64,000 bases of DNA from Bacteroidales bacterium (GTDB lineage: Bacteria; Bacteroidota; Bacteroidia; Bacteroidales; Muribaculaceae), in the NCBI GenBank assembly GCA_910575545.1, contig CAJTFH010000008.1, positions 1-64,000 of the forward strand, in the 5' to 3' direction. Made by a program: the position numbers and the translations under genes. Positions 16,134 through 26,326 of this stretch are shown piece by piece; position 1 is the first letter of the stretch; every line of letters starts with the position of its first letter. A model generated the notes under the pieces. It was given only the letters and a program-made list of their open reading frames with translations. It was not told the origin of the DNA and did not search any database.

Positions 16134-19100
16134 TCATAGCAGGTTCTGCAGGTATTGTTTGGGTGGGATTCCCATTTTGCGTTTGAATGTCTCGCGGAAG
16201 GTCTTGGGGTCGCGGAAACCGCATAGCTCCCCTACGCGCATCACAGAGGTGTTGCCTTGGCGGAAAAGCAGCACGGCTTTGCAGATGCGGTATTCGTTGA
16301 TGAAATCCACCAGTGACAGGCCGGTCATTGTCTTCACTTTCTTATACAGTGCCGAATGGCTCATGGCCAGCGATTTGGATAAGGTGTAGAGTGTGAAGTC
16401 GGGATTCTGTAGATTGTCGTCGATGATGCTTCGGCACCGAATCAGGAATTTCTGTTCTTCGAGGCTGAATGTTTTGTGGTCAAGTTCATCTGTGGAAATG
16501 GCATCAGGCGTGGGGTCACTGGCGGCATCGGCTGTGATGGCATGGTGTGTGATGGCTGCGATTCCGGCCCCAGGGGTGCTGACGAGCTTTCTGAGCTGCA
16601 GCGAGAGCACTTTGAGAGAAATAGGTTTGGTGAAATATGCATCTGCGCCTCTGTCAAGAGCTCTCAGCATGTCATCTTCGGTGTTGAGGGCTGTCAGCAC
16701 CGCGATTTTGGCGGATTTCAATGCTGAGTCGGCGCGTATTGCCGAAATAAGTGCATGTCCGTCGAGGTCCGGTAGCATCAAGTCGGTCAGTATTATGTCT
16801 GGTATTTCCTGACGGGCGATTTCAAGGGCAGCCTGTCCGGAAGAGGCATGGAAAACTTTGAAGTCGGCGGCGAAAGCGTGTATTAGCAGTTCTGATATTT
16901 CGCGCTCGTCTTCAACGATAAGCAGTGAATGTGTGGCCATGGGGTTATTGGGGGCGCTGAGGGGCGCTGAGGGCACATGCGGTGTGTCGAGGCGCGATGA
17001 TGCTGCTGTCTGGCCGAATTCCGTTGTTGCCGTAGCCGGCTGTTCGGATTCGGGGGCGTTGCGTGCCGGATCTCCTGGGGTGCGTTTGGGTAGCAGCACC
17101 GAGAATGTTGAGCCGTTGCCTTCCCGGCTGTCGAGGGTTATTCGTCCGTTGTGGAGTTCCACGAGTTCTTTGACGTATGCAAGTCCGATGCCGTCGCCGT
17201 CGCCCTCTTTGCGTCCGCGATCGGTGCGGAAATATTGCTCGAATACCTTTGTCTGCATTTTGTCGGAAATGCCGATGCCGTTGTCGGCGACTGAAATGAT
17301 AACGTTCTCGGGGTCTTCTGTGAGCGACATGACCACGCGTCCGCCCGCACGGGTGTATTTGAACGAGTTCGAGACGAGGTTTGTTACTACCAGCTCGAGT
17401 TTGTCGGGGTCGAAGGCTGTGTAGACAGGCATCGGGCCGTGGCGGTATGCGAATGCTATGTCTTTGTGCAGGCATAGATTCTCATAATCGGGCACAAGCG
17501 ACTGCAGGAAGGCGGTTATGTCGGCATAGCGGAGCATCAGGGAAGTCTGGCCGAGGTCGACCTTTCGCAGGTCGATTATGTTGTTGACAAGCCGGTTGAG
17601 TTTCTTTGCATTGCGGTATATACCGGCGATATAGCTTTGGCGCACTGTTACGACATCTTTCCCTTTTGCAAGAAGCTCTTCCATCTGGGCGGTGATTATG
17701 AATACGGGGGTTCGCAGCTCGTGGGTGATTTTGGTGAAGAAGTCGAGTTTGGCGTTGGTCAGCCTGTTTTCATAGTCACGCTCCATCATTGCCGTTTTCA
17801 TTTTCTGGCGGTTGAGGAGATGTTCTTTCCAAAGAAGCAACACTGCGGCGGCTGCCGAAATCAGTATGACCAGGGCGATTATCCGGGCCCACCAGGTGCC
17901 CCACCATGGAGGGGTTATCCGCAACGACATTTCTATGGGTGAACTCCATGTGCCGTCGGGTAGGATATAACGCAGCTGGAACCGGTAATTTCCGGGAGGC
18001 ACCGATGTGTATTCAGCCGTCAGCGACTCGGTTGGTGCGCTCCATTCCTCTTCAAGCCCTAACAGCCTGTAGGAGAATTGTGTCATGCCCGGATATACAA
18101 GGTCGGGCTTGGCATAGCTGATGGTGAAGAAGTTCCTGTCGAAAGGGAGGGTCACCTCAGGGTAATCTGTGCTGTATAGAGATATTTCTTCGCGGTTTTT
18201 CCCGAGTGTGGCCAGCTCGGTGAAACGCATCCGGGCGTTGGTGTCGGCGGGCGTCAGCAAAACCGACGGGGCAAATGAAACCAGCCCTTCGGTAGAGCCG
18301 AAATAGATTGTGTTGCCGCATAGGGCTGCGCTTTTGTTGGTGTATGTGGCCGGCAGCCTCGGGTCTTTCATGCGGAAGAAAGCCCCGTTTTCGGGGTTAT
18401 AGCGGAACAGGCCGTTGTCAGTGCCCATCCACAGAAAGCCATGGTTGTCTTCGATGATGGCGTTGACGTGGGTGTTTGTGATTCCGTCTTGTGGCCCGTA
18501 GGCCCGGATTCCTCCGGGTGTGCGTGGGTTGATTGAAAACAACCCTTTCTGTGGCATTGAGAACCACAGTGTGCCCTTTGAGTCGGCATGGAGGAAATCA
18601 ACGATGTGGCCCGGTAGGTTAAGCCCCGGCTGTGGGGTGTCTGATTCTGCGGATTTCTGCAATATCGTGCGCGAACCCCGGTCGAAGTTGAGCAGCCCTG
18701 ACTGGCGGCTGGCAACCCACATGTTTTTGCCGCTGGGGCAGATCGATGTGACGGAGATGTCTTTCCCTCCGGCCACGGCGGTGAATGATTCTGTGGCCGT
18801 GTTGAATATGTTGAGATTCCATCCCCCAACCCATATGTCGTTGTTGTCTCCCGGAGTGATGGCCCACACCTTATTGTCGGGCTCGAGCGAATCGGGCAGC
18901 GGGAATGTTCGGAATTCTCCTGTTGATGGGTTGTAGGATACGAGCCCTTTGGTGTAGACGGCCATCCATATCAGATGGCCGTCGGTGCATAGGGCTACCA
19001 CGTTGTTGCCCGGCATACCGGAGTTGCGTGTGGTGAAGCTGAGCGATGTGCCGTTTTCGTGATCGTAGATTGCAAAACCGCCTCCGTCGAGGCCGAGATA

Positions 19101-20243
19101 GATAGTGTTGCCCACGGGAAGCACTGCCGTCACTATGTCGTAGGGGATTTTGCCGTTTTGGGTGTTGGCGAATGCGAACTGGTTGAGACGTGGGGAGAAA
19201 AGAGCCATTCCCCTGCGGTATGTGCCGATCCACAGGTTTTCCGACGAGTCGGTGTGGAGCGAATAGAGGGCGTCGCCCGGCAGCGAAGAGTTCGACATCG
19301 TGAAGTTTTCAACCGTGCCGTCGGGACGTTCCACCCACAGGCCGTCGCCGTCGGTGGCAAAACATACGGAACCGTGTTGCATCGAGGTCTGCATAAGGTT
19401 GTCGGGGACGAACAGAGTCGGGTCTTCAACGAGCCTTCCTGAGGCGTCGGCCATGCGGAAAGCGCGACCGGGATGGCCTATCCCCCTCCCCGCATATGTG
19501 CGCCCTGTCAGAGTGTCGCAGAAGATGTTCATATTGGCGTCGAATTTGGTGCTGAAAGGCGTATGTGCCAGCTCCTTCTCGCCATTTTCCGAGAGTATGT
19601 AGATTCCCCGGTCGGAATAAGCCATTATCCTGCCCGATGTGAAAGGGGTGATATCGGCATATTTGCGCCCTTGCTCATTGTTGATTCTTAAGAACGGGGG
19701 CTTAGAGCCGGAGGGTTCAAAGCCGTTGCGCCTGATTCGCAGAAGGTCGCCGTGGATTGTCAAGGCGAATGTGTAGCGGTTGTTAGAGATTATGCGGCTT
19801 ATCCGGGTGGTGATCCTGGAGATTGAGTCGGGCTTTTCTTGTGAATATGCCATGCCATGCTCGAATGCTCCGGTGGCGAAGTTCAGGAAGTCTATGCCGT
19901 TGTCGGTGGCCACCCATATGCCGTCAGGTTCCGTTTCGAGAGCGCGGGTCACTGTGTTGCTCAGCTGGTGGGGGGCTGTTGTGCCGGGGGTGAAATTTTT
20001 AGTGCGCACCCCGTCGAAGCGGGTGAGGCCGCTCCATGATGCAATCCATAGAAAACCGTGGCAGTCTTCGGCAATGTCGCTGATGGTGTTGCCCGATAGG
20101 CCGTTTCGTGTGTCGATTACTTTGAAATACGAACTGTTGTCGGGCATCGGGAGTGACTGTACGCTCCAGCTTAGCGCCGTGCATGATATAGAAACAAGGA
20201 TTGCAAATGTGCGGGAGAGGCGGCCGAAGAATGGTATTTTCAT
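16134..20243 (-). CDS. Hybrid two-component system regulator of PUL 1 (HTCS)
   Basis: This 1369-residue protein fuses sensor, kinase and transcription factor. It has an N-terminal signal/anchor and a periplasmic two-propeller sensor with repeated WxGT-type blades (for example FLWIASWSGLTRFDG, LWMGTDNGLFRYN). A Y_Y_Y domain, a membrane helix near 785-808 and a histidine kinase follow (His841 in ITHELRTPV; NLVSNSFKYT; DNGIGI). A receiver domain (Asp1154 in IILTDLMLPD) and a C-terminal AraC HTH ending QYLQNLL complete it. It is divergent from the susC of PUL 1 across 300 bases and is expected to sense the released oligosaccharide and activate that operon. All catalytic signatures look intact. 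Confidence 0.95.
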   Translation of the reverse strand: MKIPFFGRLSRTFAILVSISCTALSWSVQSLPMPDNSSYFKVIDTRNGLSGNTISDIAEDCHGFLWIASWSGLTRFDGVRTKNFTPGTTAPHQLSNTVTRALETEPDGIWVATDNGIDFLNFATGAFEHGMAYSQEKPDSISRITTRISRIISNNRYTFALTIHGDLLRIRRNGFEPSGSKPPFLRINNEQGRKYADITPFTSGRIMAYSDRGIYILSENGEKELAHTPFSTKFDANMNIFCDTLTGRTYAGRGIGHPGRAFRMADASGRLVEDPTLFVPDNLMQTSMQHGSVCFATDGDGLWVERPDGTVENFTMSNSSLPGDALYSLHTDSSENLWIGTYRRGMALFSPRLNQFAFANTQNGKIPYDIVTAVLPVGNTIYLGLDGGGFAIYDHENGTSLSFTTRNSGMPGNNVVALCTDGHLIWMAVYTKGLVSYNPSTGEFRTFPLPDSLEPDNKVWAITPGDNNDIWVGGWNLNIFNTATESFTAVAGGKDISVTSICPSGKNMWVASRQSGLLNFDRGSRTILQKSAESDTPQPGLNLPGHIVDFLHADSKGTLWFSMPQKGLFSINPRTPGGIRAYGPQDGITNTHVNAIIEDNHGFLWMGTDNGLFRYNPENGAFFRMKDPRLPATYTNKSAALCGNTIYFGSTEGLVSFAPSVLLTPADTNARMRFTELATLGKNREEISLYSTDYPEVTLPFDRNFFTISYAKPDLVYPGMTQFSYRLLGLEEEWSAPTESLTAEYTSVPPGNYRFQLRYILPDGTWSSPIEMSLRITPPWWGTWWARIIALVILISAAAAVLLLWKEHLLNRQKMKTAMMERDYENRLTNAKLDFFTKITHELRTPVFIITAQMEELLAKGKDVVTVRQSYIAGIYRNAKKLNRLVNNIIDLRKVDLGQTSLMLRYADITAFLQSLVPDYENLCLHKDIAFAYRHGPMPVYTAFDPDKLELVVTNLVSNSFKYTRAGGRVVMSLTEDPENVIISVADNGIGISDKMQTKVFEQYFRTDRGRKEGDGDGIGLAYVKELVELHNGRITLDSREGNGSTFSVLLPKRTPGDPARNAPESEQPATATTEFGQTAASSRLDTPHVPSAPLSAPNNPMATHSLLIVEDEREISELLIHAFAADFKVFHASSGQAALEIARQEIPDIILTDLMLPDLDGHALISAIRADSALKSAKIAVLTALNTEDDMLRALDRGADAYFTKPISLKVLSLQLRKLVSTPGAGIAAITHHAITADAASDPTPDAISTDELDHKTFSLEEQKFLIRCRSIIDDNLQNPDFTLYTLSKSLAMSHSALYKKVKTMTGLSLVDFINEYRICKAVLLFRQGNTSVMRVGELCGFRDPKTFRETFKRKMGIPPKQYLQNLL

Positions 20244-20485
20244 ATCAAAAAAGAGCTGCCGCTATGCCCGGAGAGCCGATAGGGTGTGTCACAGGGCGCG
20301 TGCGGTAGTGATTTTGACAAAGTTCGAAAGATGGCCGCAGGGGCAGCGGACGAAATTCTGATAAAAACGGGCTTTTTTCGTATTTATGGCCGTAACGGTT
20401 GTTTGCTTCGGTGTGTAGGGTGCTATTTACGGGAAACGCCCTTTTTTATCCGAGAAAATTCCGCTCGCAGGGGCGGTCGTCGATT

Positions 20486-20493
20486 TACCTTTG
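20486..20493 (+). promoter_or_regulatory. -7 element of the PUL 1 susC operon
   Basis: TACCTTTG matches the TAnnTTTG consensus 50 bases before the susC ATG. No -33 TTTG is evident, as expected for an activator-dependent (HTCS-driven) promoter. Confidence 0.5.
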
Positions 20494-20542
20494 CGGGTAA
20501 ATTTAAACCAACGATTTATTTCTAACCTTATTTCTAATTTTA

Positions 20543-23500
20543 ATGGACAGGAAAATTTTACCGGATTTCCTACGCTTGGCGACAGGCGCGTCAGTCTTGG
20601 CTTTTGCCATGCTCCTTGGTGTTCCTTCGCAGGCATCGGCGCAAGACACGGCGGCAACTGCAACCGCCCCGGCCGGGCCGGTTGTTACCGGCACGGTTGT
20701 CGATTCAGAAGGTGAGCCGATTATCGGTGCCACGGTTCGCACCCCCGATCCCAAAATGGTTACGTCGACCGACATCGATGGCCAGTTCACTCTCCGTATC
20801 AGCAAACCGACCCGTCTGACCATTTCCTATATAGGGATGGGCACACTGGAGGTGACAGCCAAACCGGGCGAAAACATCAACGTAACCATGAACGAGAATG
20901 CATCCGCCCTCGACGAGGTGGTTGTTGTCGGTTTCGCCGTCCAGAAAAAAATCAATCTCACCGGCGCCGTCGGCACCGCCTCCGGCAAAGATATCGCCGA
21001 GCGCCCCGTGCAGAACGTTGCCACTGCCCTTCAGGGTGTGATTCCCGGCCTTAACATCTCCAATGCCACCAACGGTGGTGAGCTTAATGCCTCGAAACAG
21101 GTAAACGTGCGTGGTATGACCACTATCGGGACAGGGTCAAACGGCAGCCCGCTCATCCTTATCGACGGTCTGGAAGGTGACCTCAATTCCATAAACCCGC
21201 AGGATGTTGAGAACATCTCGGTGCTTAAAGATGCCGCGGCGTCGTCAATCTACGGTTCACGCGCTCCTTTCGGCGTTATTCTTATCACAACCAAACAGGG
21301 CGCGGAGGGGCGCACCCAGGTTCATTATGGTAATTCATTCCGCTGGAACAAACCTTTGAACATGCCCAAAGGGATGGACTCATGGAATTTCGTGAATTAT
21401 GTGAACGACTGGGCTACGGCCAAAGGCGGAACACCGCAATTCGACGATGACTATGTGAATAAAGTGTGGGACTATTACACAACAGTTCGGTAATTTTTGA
21501 GCAGGCATAGCTGTATCGCACTGATACACAATAGTTTGCATTGATATTGAATTGTTGCTGCATCTTATTGATATTCAATTGAATATGCAAATTTTACCGA
21601 ACTATTGTTACAGCGGAGCCAGTGATTATTATGCCGACCAGACCGTGGTCACTGATGCCTCAGGCTCAAGCCATCTCATGTGGGGTGGCGGCTGGGAAGT
21701 GATGGGCTGGTATGCCAACACTGACTGGATAAACGAATATTATAAAGATACGGCATTCTCCCAAGAGCATAACGTGGCCATTAATGGCGGCACGGAGAAA
21801 CTTAACTATTATGTTTCAGGTGCATTCCTGGACCAGGGCGGTTTCATGCGCTATGGTCAGGATGACTATAAGCGTTATAACCTTATGGGTAAGTTCAATG
21901 CCCAGGTGAAGCCGTGGTTGAAGCTCGGATTCACGTCGAAGTGGATTCGCTCAGACTATGACCGCCCCACAGCCCTAAACGGAGGGTTCTATGACAACGT
22001 GCTGCGCCGCGGCTGGCCCACTGTGCCTGTCAGAGACCCGAATGGTTATTACGTTTCGCGTGTGAATTATATCGAGCAGCTTGAAAACGGCGGCCGTTAC
22101 AAAGAGCAGAACGATATCTTTGCCAATCAGGTGACCGTTACCATAAACCCGCTGAAAGGCTGGAATATCATTGGTGAATTCAATTCGCGGATTAACAGCG
22201 ACTGGCGTCATACTGAGAATTTCACCACCTATGGGCATGACGCGGATGATTCTGAAAAAACCCATATCGCCATGGACTCTCCCCGCCTTGAAGACCAGCG
22301 TGTGTCTGAACGGTCATACAGATCTGTGTATCTCAATGCCAATGTCTACACAAACTATACCTTCAATTTTGCGAAGTATAACAACATGACATTGCTTGCC
22401 GGTATGCAGGTGGAAAACTATAAAGACCGGATGCTTGAAGGCAACCGAGCCAATCTGTATACCACTGATATCCCTGTGTTGGACCAGACCTCCGACAAGG
22501 AAGACTATGGCCTTGCGGGAAACTATGGGCATTGGGCGACACTCGGGTTCTTCGGTCGTATCAACTATGATTTCGACAGCCGGTATCTTGTTGAGGTGAA
22601 CATGCGTTACGACGGTTCTTCGCGTTTCCGTCGCGGCAAGAGATGGGTGCTTTCGCCGTCGGCGTCATTCGGTTGGAATATCGCGCGTGAATCGTTCTGG
22701 AATGATCTGAGCCGGATAGTGCCGATTCTCAAACTCCGTTATTCGTTGGGTCAGCTTGCCAACCAGAACACTCCGAACTGGTATCCGACCTACCGGACTA
22801 TGGTGGTCGGCAATAACAATTCAGACTGGATTGTCAATGGTGAAAAGTCAAACACAGCCGGTTTCCCCGCTGTTATCAATCCCAACATGACATGGGAGAA
22901 AATTGTGACCTCAAACATTGGTCTTGACTGGGGGTTGTTTAATAACCGTCTGACAGGTTCATTCGATTATTATTGGAGAACAACGCGCGACATGATGATT
23001 TACGGCGCTATTGCCTATCCGGCAGTTATCGGTTATGACGTGCCTCCGGAAAACGCCGGCAAATTGCGCACGCAGGGATGGGAGCTGCAAATCACCTGGC
23101 GTGACCGGATTGGAAAGGATTTCAGTTATTCCGTAGGTGTCAATCTGTCTGACGACCGAACCAAAATCCTGTCATATCCCAACCGTGAGAAATATCTCGA
23201 CAGGTATATTGTGGGTGAGTGGGTAGGCGACATATATGGCCTTGAAACCGTTGGAATCGCCCAGACACAGGAGGAAATGAACGCCCACCTGGCCCATACC
23301 AATCAAAGCGAAATTGCAAATGACGACTTCTGGGGTGCTGGCGACATCATGTATAAAGATGTCAATGGCGATGGCAAGATTTCAAAGGGGACCAGTCTGA
23401 ACGACCTCGGAGATCTCAGGGTAATCGGTAACAATATGCCCCGTTACAGAATCGGAATCAACCTTGCCGCCACATGGAAATGGATTGACTTCAGCGCTTT

Positions 23501-23975
23501 CTTCCAGGGCGTGTGCAAACGTGACTATTGGGTCAATCCGAATTCAGGCGGCGGATCTGCCGGAAAGGGTGGCGTGTTCTGGGGGCTGTGCCACAACCTC
23601 TCTGAATCGGTATTCCTTGACGGACACCTGGATTACTGGCGCGATGAAAGCAGCCCGTTGGGTGCGAACAAAGACGCATATTTCCCACGTCCGTTAGATG
23701 ACTACCGCAACAAGCAGACTCAGACCCGCTATCTCCAGGATGCCTCATATCTGCGTCTGAAAAACCTCCAGGTCGGTTTCACATTGCCGCAGCAGTGGCT
23801 CGATGCAATAAGGTTCCGCAATATCCGTCTGTATTTCTCGGCAGAGAACCTGTTCACCATCACCAAGATGTCTAAGCTGATTGACCCCGAGACCATCGAT
23901 GTCAACAAGATGGCCGCCGGAGCGACATATCCTTTGTCAAGGACGTTCTCATTCGGTGTGACAGCAGATTTCTAA
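20543..23975 (+). pseudogene. susC: SusC-family TonB-dependent transporter, disrupted by a MITE
   Basis: The first part (20543-21493) encodes a signal peptide ending QASAQD, a carboxypeptidase-D-like domain (GTVVDSEGEPIIGAT) and the plug with VVVVGFAVQKK and VLKDAAASSIYGSRAPFG. It stops inside an insertion. The second part (from 21613) encodes the barrel and ends normally at 23975. Removing bases 21480-21612, that is the insertion plus one copy of the TTACA duplication, joins tac-agc-gga and restores one frame of about 1100 residues. The outer-membrane porin is therefore probably absent in this strain, or restored by excision. The barrel ORF starting inside the insertion has no signal peptide. 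Confidence 0.93.
21480..21607. mobile_element. 128-bp MITE-like insertion in susC
   Basis: The insertion begins CAACAGTTCGGTAATTTT, and its right end, read on the other strand, begins CAATAGTTCGGTAAAATTT, so the ends are near-identical inverted repeats. It is flanked by the 5-bp direct repeat TTACA (21475-21479 and 21608-21612). It holds no gene. The interior contains two related attgatatt-aattg units (21540-21554 and 21567-21581). The ends resemble the IS4 ends in this window (CAATGATTCGGTAAAAATT) but differ at several positions, so the parent element is probably a relative rather than that IS. Confidence 0.9.
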
Positions 23976-24012
23976 AATATAAATCTAATATCTATCGCAT
24001 TTTTCAAACGAG

Positions 24013-26133
24013 ATGAAAATGAAAAATTACAATAAATATGCCGCTATGCTTATGGCAGGGGCAGCATCGCTTGCCATGGGGTCGTGCGATGATTATCTCG
24101 ATATCACCCCCCCGTCAAATATAAGCCCCGAGGTATATTTCCTGGATGCCGACCAGCTGGCCAACTATACTATAAATTATTACACGTCGGGAAACACCTG
24201 GAGTGCCGACGACCGTGGTGGGGCGTTTCCATTCGAGGCGAAAGATTATAATGCCGATTCATATTATCACGACGACAACGGCACTGACAATGAAAGCGGT
24301 GATGGCGCGAAAAGTCCATTCAGCAATAGCATGGGGATGAGCGTGGGCGCCAGCGGGGGTCTGTGGTATTTCAACCGCATCAACGATCTGAACTATTTCA
24401 TCCGCACAGTTAAGCCGAAAGTTGAGAACGGAGAGGTTTCCGGTGATCCGGAAAGGATCAAGCATTATCTCGGAGAGGGATATGTGTTGCGCGCAAACGA
24501 GTATTTCTTCCGTATGCGCAAATTGGGCGACCTTCCAATAATCACCCATAATCTGCCTATGGATCGCGACAAACTGGCGGAAACATCGAAACGTTGTCCG
24601 CGCAATCTTGTTGCACGCTTTATATTGTCGGATCTCGACACTGCGCTGACATTGCTTTCCAATGGCGCGAAAACCGGCGGCACAAACCGCATTACCCGTG
24701 ATGCCGCACTGCTTCTGAAAGCCCGCGTGGCTCTGTATGAGGCAACATTCGAGAAGTATTTCGCCGGGACACCGTTTGTGCCTGATGCTGCCGCCGGATG
24801 GCCTGGAGCTACGAAAGCCTATAACGAAGGTTTCAGCTATGACAACCAGGCAGAGGTGAGCTTTTTCCTTGACCAGGCTATGGCTGCCGCCAAGGAGGTG
24901 GCCGATGCCCATCCTCTGGCATCGAACAACAAACGCATGATTGGCGGAAGCGAGTTCTCGACCACTCCCGCAAATGACTACTATAATATGTTTGCCGGAA
25001 CAGATGCTTCTTCCTACAGCGAGGTGCTGATGTGGCATGCCTATAACACCGACCTCAGTGTCTCCCACCAATTCAACAAATATGTGAAAAGCTCCAGCGG
25101 CTATACCCAGGAATTCGCTAATGCATTCCTGATGGAAAGCGGACTTCCGATTTATGCCGCCAATGATTATATGGGTGATGATTATATTGCCGACACCAAG
25201 GAGAACCGCGACTGGCGCTGGCGTCTGTTCATGAAAGCCCCCGGAGAATACATATACGAAAACAGCGATATCCGTTATGGCGCCGAAGGTAAGAAAGTCA
25301 ACGGTGAACCGTCCTATGTTCCGGCGGTATATTCCACAAGCCATACTTTTGCGTCAAGAACAGGTTATGGAAAAGGAAAGATGTTCTCTACCAATCTGGC
25401 TTTCGGAGGTGACAAAAGCGATATGACAAATACCGTGATATTCCGCTCGGCTGAGGCATATCTGATTTACATGGAAGCTGCATGGGAGAAATATGGAGAT
25501 GCCCTTGACGGGACCGCCTGGTCTTATTGGAAAGAACTTCGCAAAAGAGCCGGTGTAGGCGAGCCCCAGGTAACGATAGATGCCACTGACCTTGATAAAG
25601 AATGGGCACTTACCAAAGATCTCGGGTTATATTCGGCCGGGACGCGCATCACTTCGAAGGTGCTGTTTAACATCCGCCGCGAGCGTCGATGTGAATTCAT
25701 CAGCGAAGGACACCGCATGGATGACCTCATCCGCTGGCGTGCCCTCGACCAGCTTTGCTCAAGCGAGCCGGGATACATAGGAGAGGCCTATTATCTGCAT
25801 GGCTGCAAGATGCATGGCCCGATGGCAGATAACCTTAAATCCAAGACTCTGTTGAAATATGATCAGGCCGATGACAGCAAAAACAATGTTTCGTCGCCAA
25901 ACGACGCGACCGGATTGCTTGATAATGAACCTAAATATCTGTCGCTCTATAGAATCCATAGCACAAGCCAATGGTATCAGTATGGGATGTGCTGGCATCT
26001 TGCCCATTATCTTTCCCCGATAGCACAAAACCATTTCCTGGAGAGCTCTCCAACAGGTTCTGACATTGAAAATTCACCGATTTATCAGAATCCCTACTGG
26101 GGCACAGATCCTCAATCATATGCCGAGCGTTAA
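24013..26133 (+). CDS. susD: SusD/RagB-family glycan-binding lipoprotein of PUL 1
   Basis: The signal peptide ends in SLAMGSC (lipobox Cys24), so the mature protein is a surface lipoprotein. The start of the mature part (DDYLDITPPSNISPEVYF) and the C-terminal block (FNIRRERRCEFISEGHRMDDLIRWR) are SusD hallmarks; helical TPR-like segments such as YVLRANEYFFRMRKLGD lie between. At 706 residues it is on the long side for the family. It lies 37 bases after susC and would form the lid of the importer, so loss of SusC should leave it without a partner. A second in-frame ATG at 24019 is an alternative start. Confidence 0.95.
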   Translation: MKMKNYNKYAAMLMAGAASLAMGSCDDYLDITPPSNISPEVYFLDADQLANYTINYYTSGNTWSADDRGGAFPFEAKDYNADSYYHDDNGTDNESGDGAKSPFSNSMGMSVGASGGLWYFNRINDLNYFIRTVKPKVENGEVSGDPERIKHYLGEGYVLRANEYFFRMRKLGDLPIITHNLPMDRDKLAETSKRCPRNLVARFILSDLDTALTLLSNGAKTGGTNRITRDAALLLKARVALYEATFEKYFAGTPFVPDAAAGWPGATKAYNEGFSYDNQAEVSFFLDQAMAAAKEVADAHPLASNNKRMIGGSEFSTTPANDYYNMFAGTDASSYSEVLMWHAYNTDLSVSHQFNKYVKSSSGYTQEFANAFLMESGLPIYAANDYMGDDYIADTKENRDWRWRLFMKAPGEYIYENSDIRYGAEGKKVNGEPSYVPAVYSTSHTFASRTGYGKGKMFSTNLAFGGDKSDMTNTVIFRSAEAYLIYMEAAWEKYGDALDGTAWSYWKELRKRAGVGEPQVTIDATDLDKEWALTKDLGLYSAGTRITSKVLFNIRRERRCEFISEGHRMDDLIRWRALDQLCSSEPGYIGEAYYLHGCKMHGPMADNLKSKTLLKYDQADDSKNNVSSPNDATGLLDNEPKYLSLYRIHSTSQWYQYGMCWHLAHYLSPIAQNHFLESSPTGSDIENSPIYQNPYWGTDPQSYAER

Positions 26134-26158
26134 CCGGGTTTGACTTAGACAATCTCTT

Positions 26159-26244
26159 AGATTAGACTTGCCGGAGGCTGCGCCTGGGGTGTAGTTCATT
26201 CATAAACCGTTGCAGGTGGCTTCCGGCAGGTACTAATCTGATTT
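26159..26244 (+). terminator. Large hairpin between susD and the binding-protein gene
   Basis: AGATTAGACTTGCCGGAGGC (26159-26178) pairs with the segment 26219-26239, followed by gattttt. This is a strong stem with a 40-base internal part and a T-run. Inside a PUL operon it could be an attenuator or a processing site that lowers expression of downstream genes. Confidence 0.5.
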
Positions 26245-26326
26245 TTGGGGGGCCGTGGGGTGGTTGGGCGATATATTGAATACAGTAACTATTTCAAAAA
26301 TAATTAACCTTAAAATTTAAAACAAA

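Noticed and set aside
24259-25344. Minus-strand open frame of 361 codons opposite susD
   Set aside because: Antisense shadow of an intact SusD gene with no recognisable domains.
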